DNA from: Solobacterium sp.
GTDB lineage: Bacteria > Bacillota_I > Bacilli_A > Erysipelotrichales > Erysipelotrichaceae
NCBI GenBank assembly: GCA_017536845.1
Contig: JAFWCP010000111.1
Location: 1-11,456 of the forward strand
Direction: 5' to 3'
Length of the DNA stretch: 11,456 bases
Under the pieces are notes generated by a model. The model had not been told where the DNA came from and searched no databases. It worked only from the letters and a program-made list of their open reading frames with translations. The position numbers and the translations under genes are program-made. Of this stretch, positions 1-5,727 are shown one piece after another. Positions within the stretch are counted from its first letter, which is position 1; every line of letters begins with the position of its first letter.

Positions 1-948
1 ATAGCCGGATGCCTTGGAGGCAAGCGCGGAGGAGCGGGAAACACGCGGGTTGACTTCGATCAGGAAGTACTCGCTGGAATTCGGGTTCAGGGCGAACTGG
101 ACATTGCAGCCGCCTTCGATCTTCAGCTCACGGATGATCCGGATGGCGGAATCATTGAGCATTTTCAGGTCGTGGTCATTGAGGGAAAGGATCGGGGCCA
201 CGACGATGGAGTCACCGGTATGGACGCCGACCGGGTCGACGTTTTCCATGCCGCAGATCGTGATGGTCTTGTCGTTGGAGTCACGCATGACTTCAAACTC
301 GATTTCCTTATAGCCCTTGACGCTCTTTTCAATCAGGACCTGGTGGACCGGGGAAAGCTGGAAGGCATTGATGCCGATTTCCACCAGTTCTTCTTCGTTG
401 TTGGCAAAGCCGCCGCCGGTGCCGCCAAGGGTAAAGGCCGGCCTCAGCACGACCGGGTAGCCGATGTGCTTCGCGGCTTCCTTCGCCTCGTCAAGGCTGT
501 AGGTGATTTCGGAAGGGATGACCGGTTCGCCGATCTTCATGCACATTTCCTTGAACATCTGGCGGTCTTCCGCCCGTTCAATACTCTCGCGCGGGGTGCC
601 CAGCAGTTCGGTGCCGCACTCCTTCAGGATGCCCTTCTTATCCAGCTGCACAGCCAGATTCAGTCCGGTCTGTCCGCCGATGCCGGGGACGATTGCGTCA
701 GGTCTTTCGAAACGCAGAATCTTGGCGATGTATTCCAGGGTCAGAGGTTCCATGTACACCTTGTCTGCCATCTGTGTGTCGGTCATGATCGTCGCCGGGT
801 TGGAATTGCATAATACAACCTCATAGCCCTCTTCTCTTAAAGCGATGCAGGCCTGGGTGCCGGCGTAGTCGAATTCCGCCGCCTGGCCGATGACAATCGG
901 GCCTGAACCGATGATCAATACCTTCTTAATGTCTGTTCTCTTAGCCAT
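1..948 (-). CDS. carB: Carbamoyl-phosphate synthase large subunit, N-terminal part (partial)
   Basis: This subunit makes carbamoyl phosphate from bicarbonate, ammonia (channelled from glutamine by CarA) and two ATP, feeding pyrimidine and arginine synthesis in the cytoplasm. The 316 codons seen are the start of a protein usually near 1,060-1,070 residues, so the gene continues past base 1. They cover most of the carboxyphosphate half: a glycine-rich start ([19 protein letters not shown]), [21 protein letters not shown], the ATP-grasp loop [36 protein letters not shown] and finally [19 protein letters not shown]. The start is fixed by AAAGGAG seven bases before the ATG and by the family's usual [17 protein letters not shown] beginning. 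carA, often immediately upstream, is absent; carB has its own leader and putative promoter, so carA must be downstream or elsewhere. Identity is certain from the motifs; whether it serves pyrimidine, arginine or both cannot be told here. Confidence 0.97.
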   Translation of the reverse strand, partial: MAKRTDIKKVLIIGSGPIVIGQAAEFDYAGTQACIALREEGYEVVLCNSNPATIMTDTQMADKVYMEPLTLEYIAKILRFERPDAIVPGIGGQTGLNLAVQLDKKGILKECGTELLGTPRESIERAEDRQMFKEMCMKIGEPVIPSEITYSLDEAKEAAKHIGYPVVLRPAFTLGGTGGGFANNEEELVEIGINAFQLSPVHQVLIEKSVKGYKEIEFEVMRDSNDKTITICGMENVDPVGVHTGDSIVVAPILSLNDHDLKMLNDSAIRIIRELKIEGGCNVQFALNPNSSEYFLIEVNPRVSRSSALASKASGY

Positions 949-1008
949 ACTCTTTCTCCTTTCTGACTGTCTGCAGCCGTTTTCCTGCAAAATAAAACCC
1001 AGCCCCCA

Positions 1009-1098
1009 TCAATGTCTTTCAATGCAGAACTGGCAAAAACAGCTTTGGTAATGGATGTGATTCGGGATAGGATTTGAATGTTTCACAATAACGTTCAT
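1009..1098 (-). CDS. Possible 29-residue leader peptide upstream of carB
   Basis: Between the putative carB promoter and carB lies a short frame in the same direction: ATG, 28 further codons, TGA, ending about 60 bases before the carB start. An AGGAG stands six to seven bases before its ATG, good spacing for a ribosome binding site. The peptide ends in a Cys/His-containing stretch (QSCFCQFCIERH) and has four His in all. There is no similarity I recognise and no run of regulatory codons typical of classical attenuator peptides; nor is there a convincing terminator hairpin between it and carB. It may be a regulatory upstream ORF, a tiny protein or chance. The ribosome binding site and position are what is seen; a role in carB control is inference. 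Confidence 0.35.
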   Translation of the reverse strand: MNVIVKHSNPIPNHIHYQSCFCQFCIERH

Positions 1099-1128
1099 AG
1101 TACACTCCTGTTCAGCCGATCTCTTTGA

Positions 1129-1144
1129 GCCGGATGCTTCCGGC
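1129..1144 (-). promoter_or_regulatory. Hairpin at the 5' end of the carB leader RNA
   Basis: A perfect six-base-pair inverted repeat, GCCGGA-AGCA-TCCGGC on the minus strand, lies directly downstream of the putative carB promoter and would sit at the very 5' end of the mRNA. It has no U-tract, so it is not a terminator. A 5' stem-loop of this kind can stabilise mRNA or act in leader regulation. I see no recognisable PyrR-binding-loop consensus. Confidence 0.35.
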
Positions 1145-1152
1145 CACGCGAA

Positions 1153-1181
1153 AGACTACCATTCCCATGCCGAATTGTCAA
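1153..1181 (-). promoter_or_regulatory. Putative sigma-A promoter for carB
   Basis: On the minus strand a perfect TTGACA (1176-1181) is followed after 17 bases by TAGTCT (1153-1158), a weak -10 keeping the first T, the A and the final T. Transcription would begin near 1146, leaving a leader of about 200 nt before carB. The 949-1416 gap otherwise holds the leader ORF, the hairpin above and, on the other strand, the promoter of the next gene. Confidence 0.4.
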
Positions 1182-1312
1182 TAAGCACCATGTAAATGAG
1201 AATGAAAATGACCTTTCTGTTTCTGAAAACAATGTAAATTGCCGGATCTCTTTCATTTCCGTACTGCTGTGCGGATGTGACAGGTGATGTACCATGCAGC
1301 CTCATGAACCGA

Positions 1313-1325
1313 TTCCTTAAAGGAA
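1313..1325. repeat. 13-bp palindrome upstream of the zipper-protein gene
   Basis: TTCCTT-A-AAGGAA is a perfect inverted repeat with a one-base centre. It is followed by an AT-rich stretch that leads into the promoter of the plus-strand gene at 1417. Its size and place suit a dimeric regulator's operator; short AT-rich palindromes also arise by chance. Confidence 0.25.
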
Positions 1326-1383
1326 AAATAAATGAATAATTAATACTCTTCATCAAATTGACATTTCCTTTCCGCCTCGTCAG

Positions 1384-1392
1384 TGCTATCAT
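1384..1392 (+). promoter_or_regulatory. Extended -10 promoter for the 1417 gene
   Basis: TG-C-TATCAT is an extended -10 element 24 bases before the ATG. A perfect TTGACA at 1358-1363 is 23 bases upstream, too far for a normal 17-base spacer, so the extended TG probably carries recognition. The ribosome binding site AAAGGAG follows and the start codon is at 1417. Confidence 0.45.
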
Positions 1393-1416
1393 GCTGAAGT
1401 TAAAGGAGCAGCAATC

Positions 1417-1758
1417 ATGGCAGAACCGAAAGAGAAAACCCCCGCAGGCAATACCGTCGTATACTCCTACGGCGGCCAGTACGATCCCCGAACAAAAACC
1501 CTGTCCAATCTGAATATGCAGCCCCGGGAAACAGCAGGCACGGAAGAACGCGTCAGCAGGTCCGGCCGGCCCCGCGGCAGCACCCGTGAAAAGACCGAAA
1601 GCAGCATGCGTGAAAAATACAGCACCCTGAAGAAAGAAAACAGCGCCCTGAAGAAACGGATCAAGGAGCTGGAAGCACAGAACAACCGCTACCGCCTGGC
1701 CATGGCAAAGCTCAGCCAGGTCTTCGCAGCCATCGAAAGCGAAGTGCAGGAAGGATAA
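1417..1758 (+). CDS. Small protein with basic patch and leucine zipper
   Basis: I do not recognise the family. The 113-residue protein has no signal peptide or membrane segment. Residues 1-45 look disordered (Pro, Gly, Thr, Lys rich). Residues 46-58 (VSRSGRPRGSTRE) are basic and carry the GRP core of an AT-hook. Residues 62-108 form a strong coiled coil with exact heptad spacing at Leu71, Leu78, Leu85, Tyr92 and Leu99. Basic patch plus zipper recalls the bZIP layout, so a DNA-binding dimer is conceivable, but this is architecture, not homology; a partner-binding coiled-coil adaptor is equally possible. AAAGGAG with seven-base spacing supports the start. It lies 50 bases before the membrane LuxR gene with no terminator between, so they are probably co-transcribed and may work together. 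Confidence 0.75.
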   Translation: MAEPKEKTPAGNTVVYSYGGQYDPRTKTLSNLNMQPRETAGTEERVSRSGRPRGSTREKTESSMREKYSTLKKENSALKKRIKELEAQNNRYRLAMAKLSQVFAAIESEVQEG

Positions 1759-1808
1759 AGGCAGGCGCACAATGACTTCCCAGAACACGGTTTCCACGGA
1801 AAGGCCGT

Positions 1809-3206
1809 ATGATCGACAGCGCTGACAGGCAGATCCGTCTGAAGCGCCTTTCCGGCATCATTGTCTCGGCAGCCGGCATGGTCAGGGACCGCTCCGTGCT
1901 TACCGGCGTACTGCTGATCTTTGCGTCTTTCTTCCTGACTTCGGCAGGCTATCTTGGCTGGCTGTACCATCTGCTGGAAATCGGCGCCGCGCACACGGAC
2001 GTGCTGACAATGGGCTTTGGCTACTTCCTGCAGGCTGCCGGCATCGGCGTTTATGCCTGGCTGGCCCGTAAAGGCTTATCCCGCCGGATGCTTCTGGCAA
2101 TGACCGGCAGTTATGCGGCCTGCCTGATTTCGGCCTTAACCGGCGGCATGGCGCTGTCCCTTCTTGCCGGCGGTGCAGCAAATTTTTTCTGCGGCATGCT
2201 TGCCGGCTTTTATCTTCATGAACTGACCCGGCTGACCGCAGCCGCCGGACGGGCGGCCGCCTTTGGCACCGGGTATGGCGCCGCAGTGATCGCGGCATGG
2301 CTGCTGACGGTCTTCAGCCCTTCTTTTTTTCATCATGCCGTTCCGGTTCTGGCGGTCTGCCTGATCGCATCCGGCGCCGTCCTGTTTCTTGGAGGGATGT
2401 CGGTCAGTGAACCTTCAAGGCCTTTGGAACAGGCGGAACTTCCGCCTGACAGCAGGCTGCCGGTGCAGGCCTGCGCCCTGGCGCTGCTGTTCGGCATCGT
2501 CGGACAGATCGGTTTTTTCTTCCCGAATGCCGTGATCCCGCAGGATATCAGCCTGGAGCTTTCGCGGCTGTTCTACAGCGGGGGCCTGGTGCTGGCAGGA
2601 CTGCTTTCTGACGGCAGCCGCCGCCATGGCGCCATTGCCGCTCTGGCCGCGCTGGTCATCCCCTTCATCCTTCTGACCCTGAAGGAAACCGGCCTCCCCC
2701 AGGGAAGCCTCTGGAACATTGCCTATTTTGCCTCCGGTTTCTTTTCCGTCACCCGCGTCATCCTGACCGCCGACCTGGCGGAAAGAAGCGGCTTCCTGTC
2801 ACTGGCAGCAACAGGGTTATTATGGGGCCGGCTTGGCGAAGCGGCCGGTGCCCTTGTCTGCTTTGTGACAAAAGGCCGTCTGGTAGCGATCGTCATGATC
2901 GCCTCACTTCTATACGCCGCATCCGTTGCCGTCTTTTTCCGCCTGTACCAGTCCCTCTGGATGCCGGCGGCACCTGTCACCCCGGTGCAGGAAGACCCGG
3001 TCAGCCGCTTTGCCAGAGACCATGAGCTTTCCCCGCGGGAAACGGAGATCCTGGTATTATTGCTGGAAAAAAAGGCCAATGCCGAAATCTGCGATATTCT
3101 CTGCGTCAGTGAGAGCACCGTCAAATTCCACATCCACAACATCCTGAAGAAAACAGGATGCAAAAACCGCCGGAACCTGCTTGCCGTCTATGACAGCAGC
3201 CAGTGA
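1809..3206 (+). CDS. 12-TM membrane protein with C-terminal LuxR-type HTH
   Basis: A 465-residue regulator fused to a membrane sensor. Residues about 30-385 contain roughly twelve hydrophobic helices in two blocks separated by a charged loop near residues 198-216, resembling a major-facilitator fold. A short linker follows, then a LuxR/GerE helix-turn-helix at about 398-460: LSPRETEILVLLLEK, then ANAEICDILCVSESTVKFHI with the recognition helix, then HNILKKTGCKNRRNLLAVY. There is no response-regulator receiver domain. Membrane LuxR proteins of this layout are known as one-component regulators in anaerobic Actinobacteria and Bacillota, where the ligand is usually unknown. GGAAAGG a few bases before the ATG supports the start. 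It follows the zipper-protein gene and is closed by a strong terminator. The DNA target may include its own upstream region; that is inference. Confidence 0.9.
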   Translation: MIDSADRQIRLKRLSGIIVSAAGMVRDRSVLTGVLLIFASFFLTSAGYLGWLYHLLEIGAAHTDVLTMGFGYFLQAAGIGVYAWLARKGLSRRMLLAMTGSYAACLISALTGGMALSLLAGGAANFFCGMLAGFYLHELTRLTAAAGRAAAFGTGYGAAVIAAWLLTVFSPSFFHHAVPVLAVCLIASGAVLFLGGMSVSEPSRPLEQAELPPDSRLPVQACALALLFGIVGQIGFFFPNAVIPQDISLELSRLFYSGGLVLAGLLSDGSRRHGAIAALAALVIPFILLTLKETGLPQGSLWNIAYFASGFFSVTRVILTADLAERSGFLSLAATGLLWGRLGEAAGALVCFVTKGRLVAIVMIASLLYAASVAVFFRLYQSLWMPAAPVTPVQEDPVSRFARDHELSPRETEILVLLLEKKANAEICDILCVSESTVKFHIHNILKKTGCKNRRNLLAVYDSSQ

Positions 3207-3231
3207 TCCCCGCGGTTCCATTGCCTATCAG

Positions 3232-3254
3232 CCTCCGGCAGCCGGAGGTTTTTT
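3232..3254 (+). terminator. Intrinsic terminator of the LuxR unit
   Basis: CCTCCGG-CAG-CCGGAGG forms a seven-pair GC-rich stem followed by six T. The T-run touches the stop codon of the convergent DUF4298 gene. There is no U-tract for the opposite strand, so it works for the plus strand only. Confidence 0.9.
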
Positions 3255-3556
3255 CATTCGACGATTTTTGCCAGGATTTTCAGCATCTGCATCTTGATTT
3301 CCTTCGTGTCCTGGATCAGGTCATAGACCGTATCCTGCGCCAGCACGCCGCGTTTGAGGTCAGCCGGCAGCTTTCCTGCCTCGTCATCCTCATAGTCCTG
3401 CATCCACTGTCCCCCGCCATAGTAGTCAAGCAGGCTGACGTAATCGTCCGTGCATGCTTCAAAGACGTCCAGGGCTTCCTGCATCTTTACGGCCGCCGCC
3501 AGGCAGCGGTCCAGCTTTTCTTCCATTTCCTGAATCCGTTCAATCTGTTCTGTCAT
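3254..3556 (-). CDS. DUF4298 domain-containing protein
   Basis: A 100-residue acidic helical cytoplasmic protein of unknown function. The body matches the DUF4298 pattern as I know it: an N-terminal helix EQIERIQEMEEKLD, a second helix with ACTDDYVSLLDYYGGGQWMQDYEDDEAGKLPADLKRGVLAQDTVYDL in outline (Tyr-rich YYGGGQW plus DLKRGVLAQD), and a C-terminal helix. A longer frame would begin at 3616, but that ATG lies inside the promoter spacer, whereas the ATG at 3556 has AGGTGAGG in front of it, so the shorter start is chosen. It is transcribed alone, convergent with the LuxR gene. Members often stand as single small genes in Bacillota; no partner is evident here. Confidence 0.85.
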   Translation of the reverse strand: MTEQIERIQEMEEKLDRCLAAAVKMQEALDVFEACTDDYVSLLDYYGGGQWMQDYEDDEAGKLPADLKRGVLAQDTVYDLIQDTKEIKMQMLKILAKIVE

Positions 3557-3605
3557 ATGTTCCTCACCTGTTCCAGGATTCACACATCCTGTATCTGTTA
3601 CGAAT

Positions 3606-3634
3606 ATGATAGCCATTTTCCATCAGGCTGCCAA
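3606..3634 (-). promoter_or_regulatory. Sigma-A promoter for the DUF4298 gene
   Basis: On the minus strand TTGGCA (3629-3634), a 17-base spacer and TATCAT (3606-3611) give a good match to the housekeeping consensus, with a start near 3599 and a leader of about 43 nt. It rules out the ATG at 3616 as a start because that codon would not be transcribed. Confidence 0.65.
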
Positions 3635-3745
3635 GCCGCAAAAAACTGTAAACCACAGGCCGGATGCCTTTTTGAGCAAAGATATGCGAAAGCTTCCCTG
3701 ACTGTAAGCACGGCCCGGAAGCGCTGAAACGCTGTATCATGCCGC

Positions 3746-3769
3746 AAAAATGCACCGTACGGCGCATTT
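3746..3769 (-). terminator. Terminator of the methyltransferase/hydrolase pair
   Basis: Read on the minus strand, AAATGCGCC-GTAC-GGTGCATTT is a nine-pair stem (one G-U) ending in a five-T run, three bases beyond the stop of the metallo-hydrolase gene. The plus-strand side ends in TTTCTTTC and may also terminate weakly. Confidence 0.75.
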
Positions 3770-3772
3770 CTT

Positions 3773-4456
3773 TCACATATAGTCCATCAGGCCGGCCAGC
3801 ATTTCCTGCTTTGTCTGCGGCTGCCAGTGGCCGCCGATGCATAAGCGGATGGCAAGCTTGGAAATCGTTTCCCGCAGTTTCTGACAGAGCTGCGGGTCTT
3901 TTTCCCAGGTCGGAAAGACGCCGCAGGGCGCATCGCCGAAAAACAGGATCTTTTCCGACGGCACATAGACCAGCGTGGTATCGTCAGTATGCGGTGCTTC
4001 CGTCTCCTGCAGGATCACCCGGCAATTGCCCAGGTCGATGGCATATTTTCCCTCAAACAGGATATCCGGGAAGGTGATGACCACCTTCTGACCATCCGCA
4101 TATTCCCGACGGATGCATTCATCCAGGGAAAAGAAGACTTCCTCCCCCTCCCTTTCCATCCGTTTCCGGAATGCCCGCAGGTGCGCATCGGTTTTCGTAG
4201 AGGCAATGGTGAGGCCATGGGCGGCATGCATGGCAAAGGTATGGTCCCAATGCCAGTGGGTGATAGCCGTATATGCCGGCAACGGCAGCCCTTCTTCCTG
4301 TAAGGCAGCATAGAATTCCGCAATGTGGGCGGCTGAGTGGCCGGCATCAACGGCCAGGCTGCTGTCATCGCCTTTGATATAGCCTAAGATCGGGCGGTCA
4401 CGGTCATCCTCAAAGGGATAATACCAGACTCTTTCTGAGACATGTATGAGCTTCAT
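3773..4456 (-). CDS. MBL-fold metallo-hydrolase
   Basis: A 227-residue cytoplasmic metallo-beta-lactamase-fold protein. The full set of metal-binding residues is visible: the signature H67-W-H69-W-D71-H72, then His156 in APHTDD, Asp175 in FFGDAPCG and His210 in CIGGHW. The strand SLAVDAGHS at about 33-41 is the usual early turn. A dinuclear (zinc- or iron-type) hydrolase is therefore expected, but the substrate cannot be read from sequence; the family spans thioesterases, lactonases, phosphodiesterases and others. AGAGGAGG four to five bases before the ATG fixes the start. The first 47 bases overlap the 3' end of the upstream methyltransferase gene, pointing to translational coupling, and the pair ends at a clear terminator. 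No signal peptide is seen. Confidence 0.93.
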   Translation of the reverse strand: MKLIHVSERVWYYPFEDDRDRPILGYIKGDDSSLAVDAGHSAAHIAEFYAALQEEGLPLPAYTAITHWHWDHTFAMHAAHGLTIASTKTDAHLRAFRKRMEREGEEVFFSLDECIRREYADGQKVVITFPDILFEGKYAIDLGNCRVILQETEAPHTDDTTLVYVPSEKILFFGDAPCGVFPTWEKDPQLCQKLRETISKLAIRLCIGGHWQPQTKQEMLAGLMDYM

Positions 4457-5180
4457 ATAACCTCCTCTGGCCGGCCTTCGGGCCGTTTTTCTTCAGATAG
4501 AACAGACGTCTTCGCTTTTCCTTTTCGTTGGGCCAGGCAAAGTGTTCCAGCCTTGCAACGGTGAAGAACGCTGAAAACCGCTCGGCCCATTCCTCATCCG
4601 AAAAGGAAACAAGCCGCAGGATGCCGTCAACGTACAGGTTCCTGCCTGCCATTGCAAGACTTCTTTTTTCTCCTTCTTCCGGGGAAAGGCAGTAATTGAG
4701 GCCGATGATGGCTGAAGCATCATCAGCAAGGGCCCGGGCTGCCTGTCCGATGATCTTTTCAGATACCTCCTGCGGAACCACGTCCAGCACATTGGAGCAG
4801 AAGAAACCATCGTAGGTCATAGCCGGAACGGTACGCAGCCAGTCCGGTGCAATGGTGAGGAAATGCATCCTGTCCCTGACCCCGAACATTTCGGCAAGCT
4901 TTTCGGCAGTTCTTACCGCCGCCGGGGAGGTATCCGCGCAGGTGACGTCTTCACAGCCGCCGGCTGCCGCGGCCAGTCCGGCCCAGCCGCTGCCGCAGCC
5001 GTAATCAAGCACCTTTTTCCTCTTTCCCAGCGACTGCGCGGCAAGATACAGTTCTTCCGCCGGTGCCAGCTGCTTCATGCCTTCACTGCTGTCAATCTGT
5101 GCATATTCCTGTTCAAATTGCTGAAAGGCGTGATCCCAGAAAGCCGTCAGCTTCTCCATATCCGTTCTGATCTGTTCCAT
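4410..5180 (-). CDS. Class I SAM-dependent methyltransferase
   Basis: A 256-residue soluble methyltransferase of unknown substrate. Motif I is VLDYGCGSGWAG (57-68), the SAM glycine loop; the acidic residue that contacts the SAM ribose is Asp83 in CADTSPAAV; YDGFFCSNVLDVVP lies at the motif IV position. The N-terminal helix (AFWDHAFQQFEQEY) is typical of small-molecule methyltransferases of this group. CAGGAG upstream of the ATG supports the start, and a good promoter lies behind it. The C-terminal 15 or so residues (overlapping the hydrolase start) look like an unstructured extension: the frame runs through the hydrolase's ribosome binding site and ends 47 bases inside it. Overlap and shared terminator suggest the two enzymes are made together, perhaps acting on one compound; that link is inference. 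Confidence 0.92.
   Translation of the reverse strand: MEQIRTDMEKLTAFWDHAFQQFEQEYAQIDSSEGMKQLAPAEELYLAAQSLGKRKKVLDYGCGSGWAGLAAAAGGCEDVTCADTSPAAVRTAEKLAEMFGVRDRMHFLTIAPDWLRTVPAMTYDGFFCSNVLDVVPQEVSEKIIGQAARALADDASAIIGLNYCLSPEEGEKRSLAMAGRNLYVDGILRLVSFSDEEWAERFSAFFTVARLEHFAWPNEKEKRRRLFYLKKNGPKAGQRRLYEAHTCLRKSLVLSL
4472..4490 (+). terminator. UUCG-loop hairpin with T-run inside the methyltransferase 3' end
   Basis: On the plus strand CGGCC-TTCG-GGCCG is followed by five T, the form of a compact intrinsic terminator with the very stable UUCG tetraloop. It is antisense to the coding direction. In the sense mRNA the same stem (loop CGAA) lies just upstream of the AGAGGAGG of the metallo-hydrolase. 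It may block antisense transcription, tune reinitiation of translation, or be coincidental within coding sequence. Confidence 0.45.
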
Positions 5181-5216
5181 ATTCTGTACTCCTGCCTGTG
5201 GTTTTCCGTATACTGC

Positions 5217-5245
5217 ATTATGGCATTGTCATACCCTGTTTGCAA
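5217..5245 (-). promoter_or_regulatory. Promoter for the methyltransferase/hydrolase pair
   Basis: Minus strand: TTGCAA (5240-5245), a 17-base spacer, CATAAT (5217-5222). Four of six and five of six consensus bases with ideal spacing; the leader before the 5180 start is about 30 nt. Confidence 0.6.
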
Positions 5246-5292
5246 CGGGAGAATTTCCGCTAACAAACAATGATGTTTTTTGAACATATCGG

Positions 5293-5322
5293 TTTACGAA
5301 TATTGTAAAACAAGCGTATAAT
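5293..5322 (+). promoter_or_regulatory. Promoter for the small membrane protein
   Basis: Plus strand: TTTACG (5293-5298), an 18-base spacer and a perfect TATAAT (5317-5322). It is divergent from the methyltransferase promoter; about 47 bases separate the two. Confidence 0.65.
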
Positions 5323-5362
5323 TGTTAAACAGAAGAAGGGAAGAATCCGCGGAGGTGCAATC

Positions 5363-5680
5363 ATGATTATTCTGGCCATTATCTTACTTGCTGCAGCTGT
5401 ACTGTTCTTTGCGGTCGGCACTTCCATCTACCGGGGCAACAGACGTCTGATTCACGATTATCACTACACCAGGGTTCCCGAACAGGAACTGCATGCCTAT
5501 TTCCGCAGTTTTGCCAAAGTCATGTTCCTGATCAGCGGTGTGCTGTTTGTCGGTGCGGCATTATGCCTGCGTGGGGATCAGGCATTCGGGCTTGTCCTGA
5601 TCTTTCTTGCCGTCGGTGCGGCCGTCTCCCTTGCCCTTGTGTATTTCGTGCAGAAGAAATACAACGGCGGCGTCTTCTGA
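5363..5680 (+). CDS. Small three-TM membrane protein (DUF3784-like)
   Basis: A 105-residue inner-membrane protein with no enzymatic motif. Helices lie at about 2-21 (MIILAIILLAAAVLFFAVGTS in outline), 51-68 and 73-95. Between the first two is a charged loop of about 30 residues (YRGNRRLIHDYHYTRVPEQE). The size and three-helix pattern with the basic/acidic loop recall the DUF3784 family of Bacillota, but the usual motif of that family is not clear, so I give this only as a likeness. GGAGGTG seven bases before the ATG fixes the start. It is a single-gene unit between its own promoter and a terminator. Role unknown. Confidence 0.85.
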   Translation: MIILAIILLAAAVLFFAVGTSIYRGNRRLIHDYHYTRVPEQELHAYFRSFAKVMFLISGVLFVGAALCLRGDQAFGLVLIFLAVGAAVSLALVYFVQKKYNGGVF

Positions 5681-5693
5681 CCGCTGATTCATA

Positions 5694-5716
5694 AAAACGA
5701 CCGGGGCGGTCGTTTT
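5694..5716. terminator. Bidirectional terminator between convergent genes
   Basis: AAAACGACC-GGGGC-GGTCGTTTT is a nine-pair stem with A-run and T-run on its two flanks, so it can stop transcription from both the small membrane protein (plus) and the Nif3-like gene (minus), whose stop is 12 bases away. Confidence 0.85.
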
Positions 5717-5727
5717 CATTTTGTCAG

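Noticed and set aside
14..826. Open frames on the plus strand opposite carB (up to 213 codons)
   Set aside because: They are antisense to a certain carB reading frame, lack ribosome binding sites and have compositions expected of GC-rich shadow frames.
1195..1212. Fur box near carB
   Set aside because: The triplet is AATGAN rather than GATAAT and shows no inverted symmetry.
1358..1363. TTGACA as -35 for the 1417 gene
   Set aside because: The only good -10 is 23 bases away, outside the normal spacer; kept only as a note next to the extended -10.
1156..1797. Minus-strand frame of 213 codons over the zipper-protein gene
   Set aside because: It starts inside another gene, runs across both promoters and has no ribosome binding site; the plus-strand gene is better supported.
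1772..1825. 17-codon frame overlapping the start of the membrane LuxR gene
   Set aside because: A coupling ORF was considered, but its ribosome binding site is weak and nothing else supports it.
3203..3727. 174-codon plus-strand frame after the LuxR gene
   Set aside because: It is antisense to the DUF4298 gene and begins at the LuxR stop, across a strong terminator.
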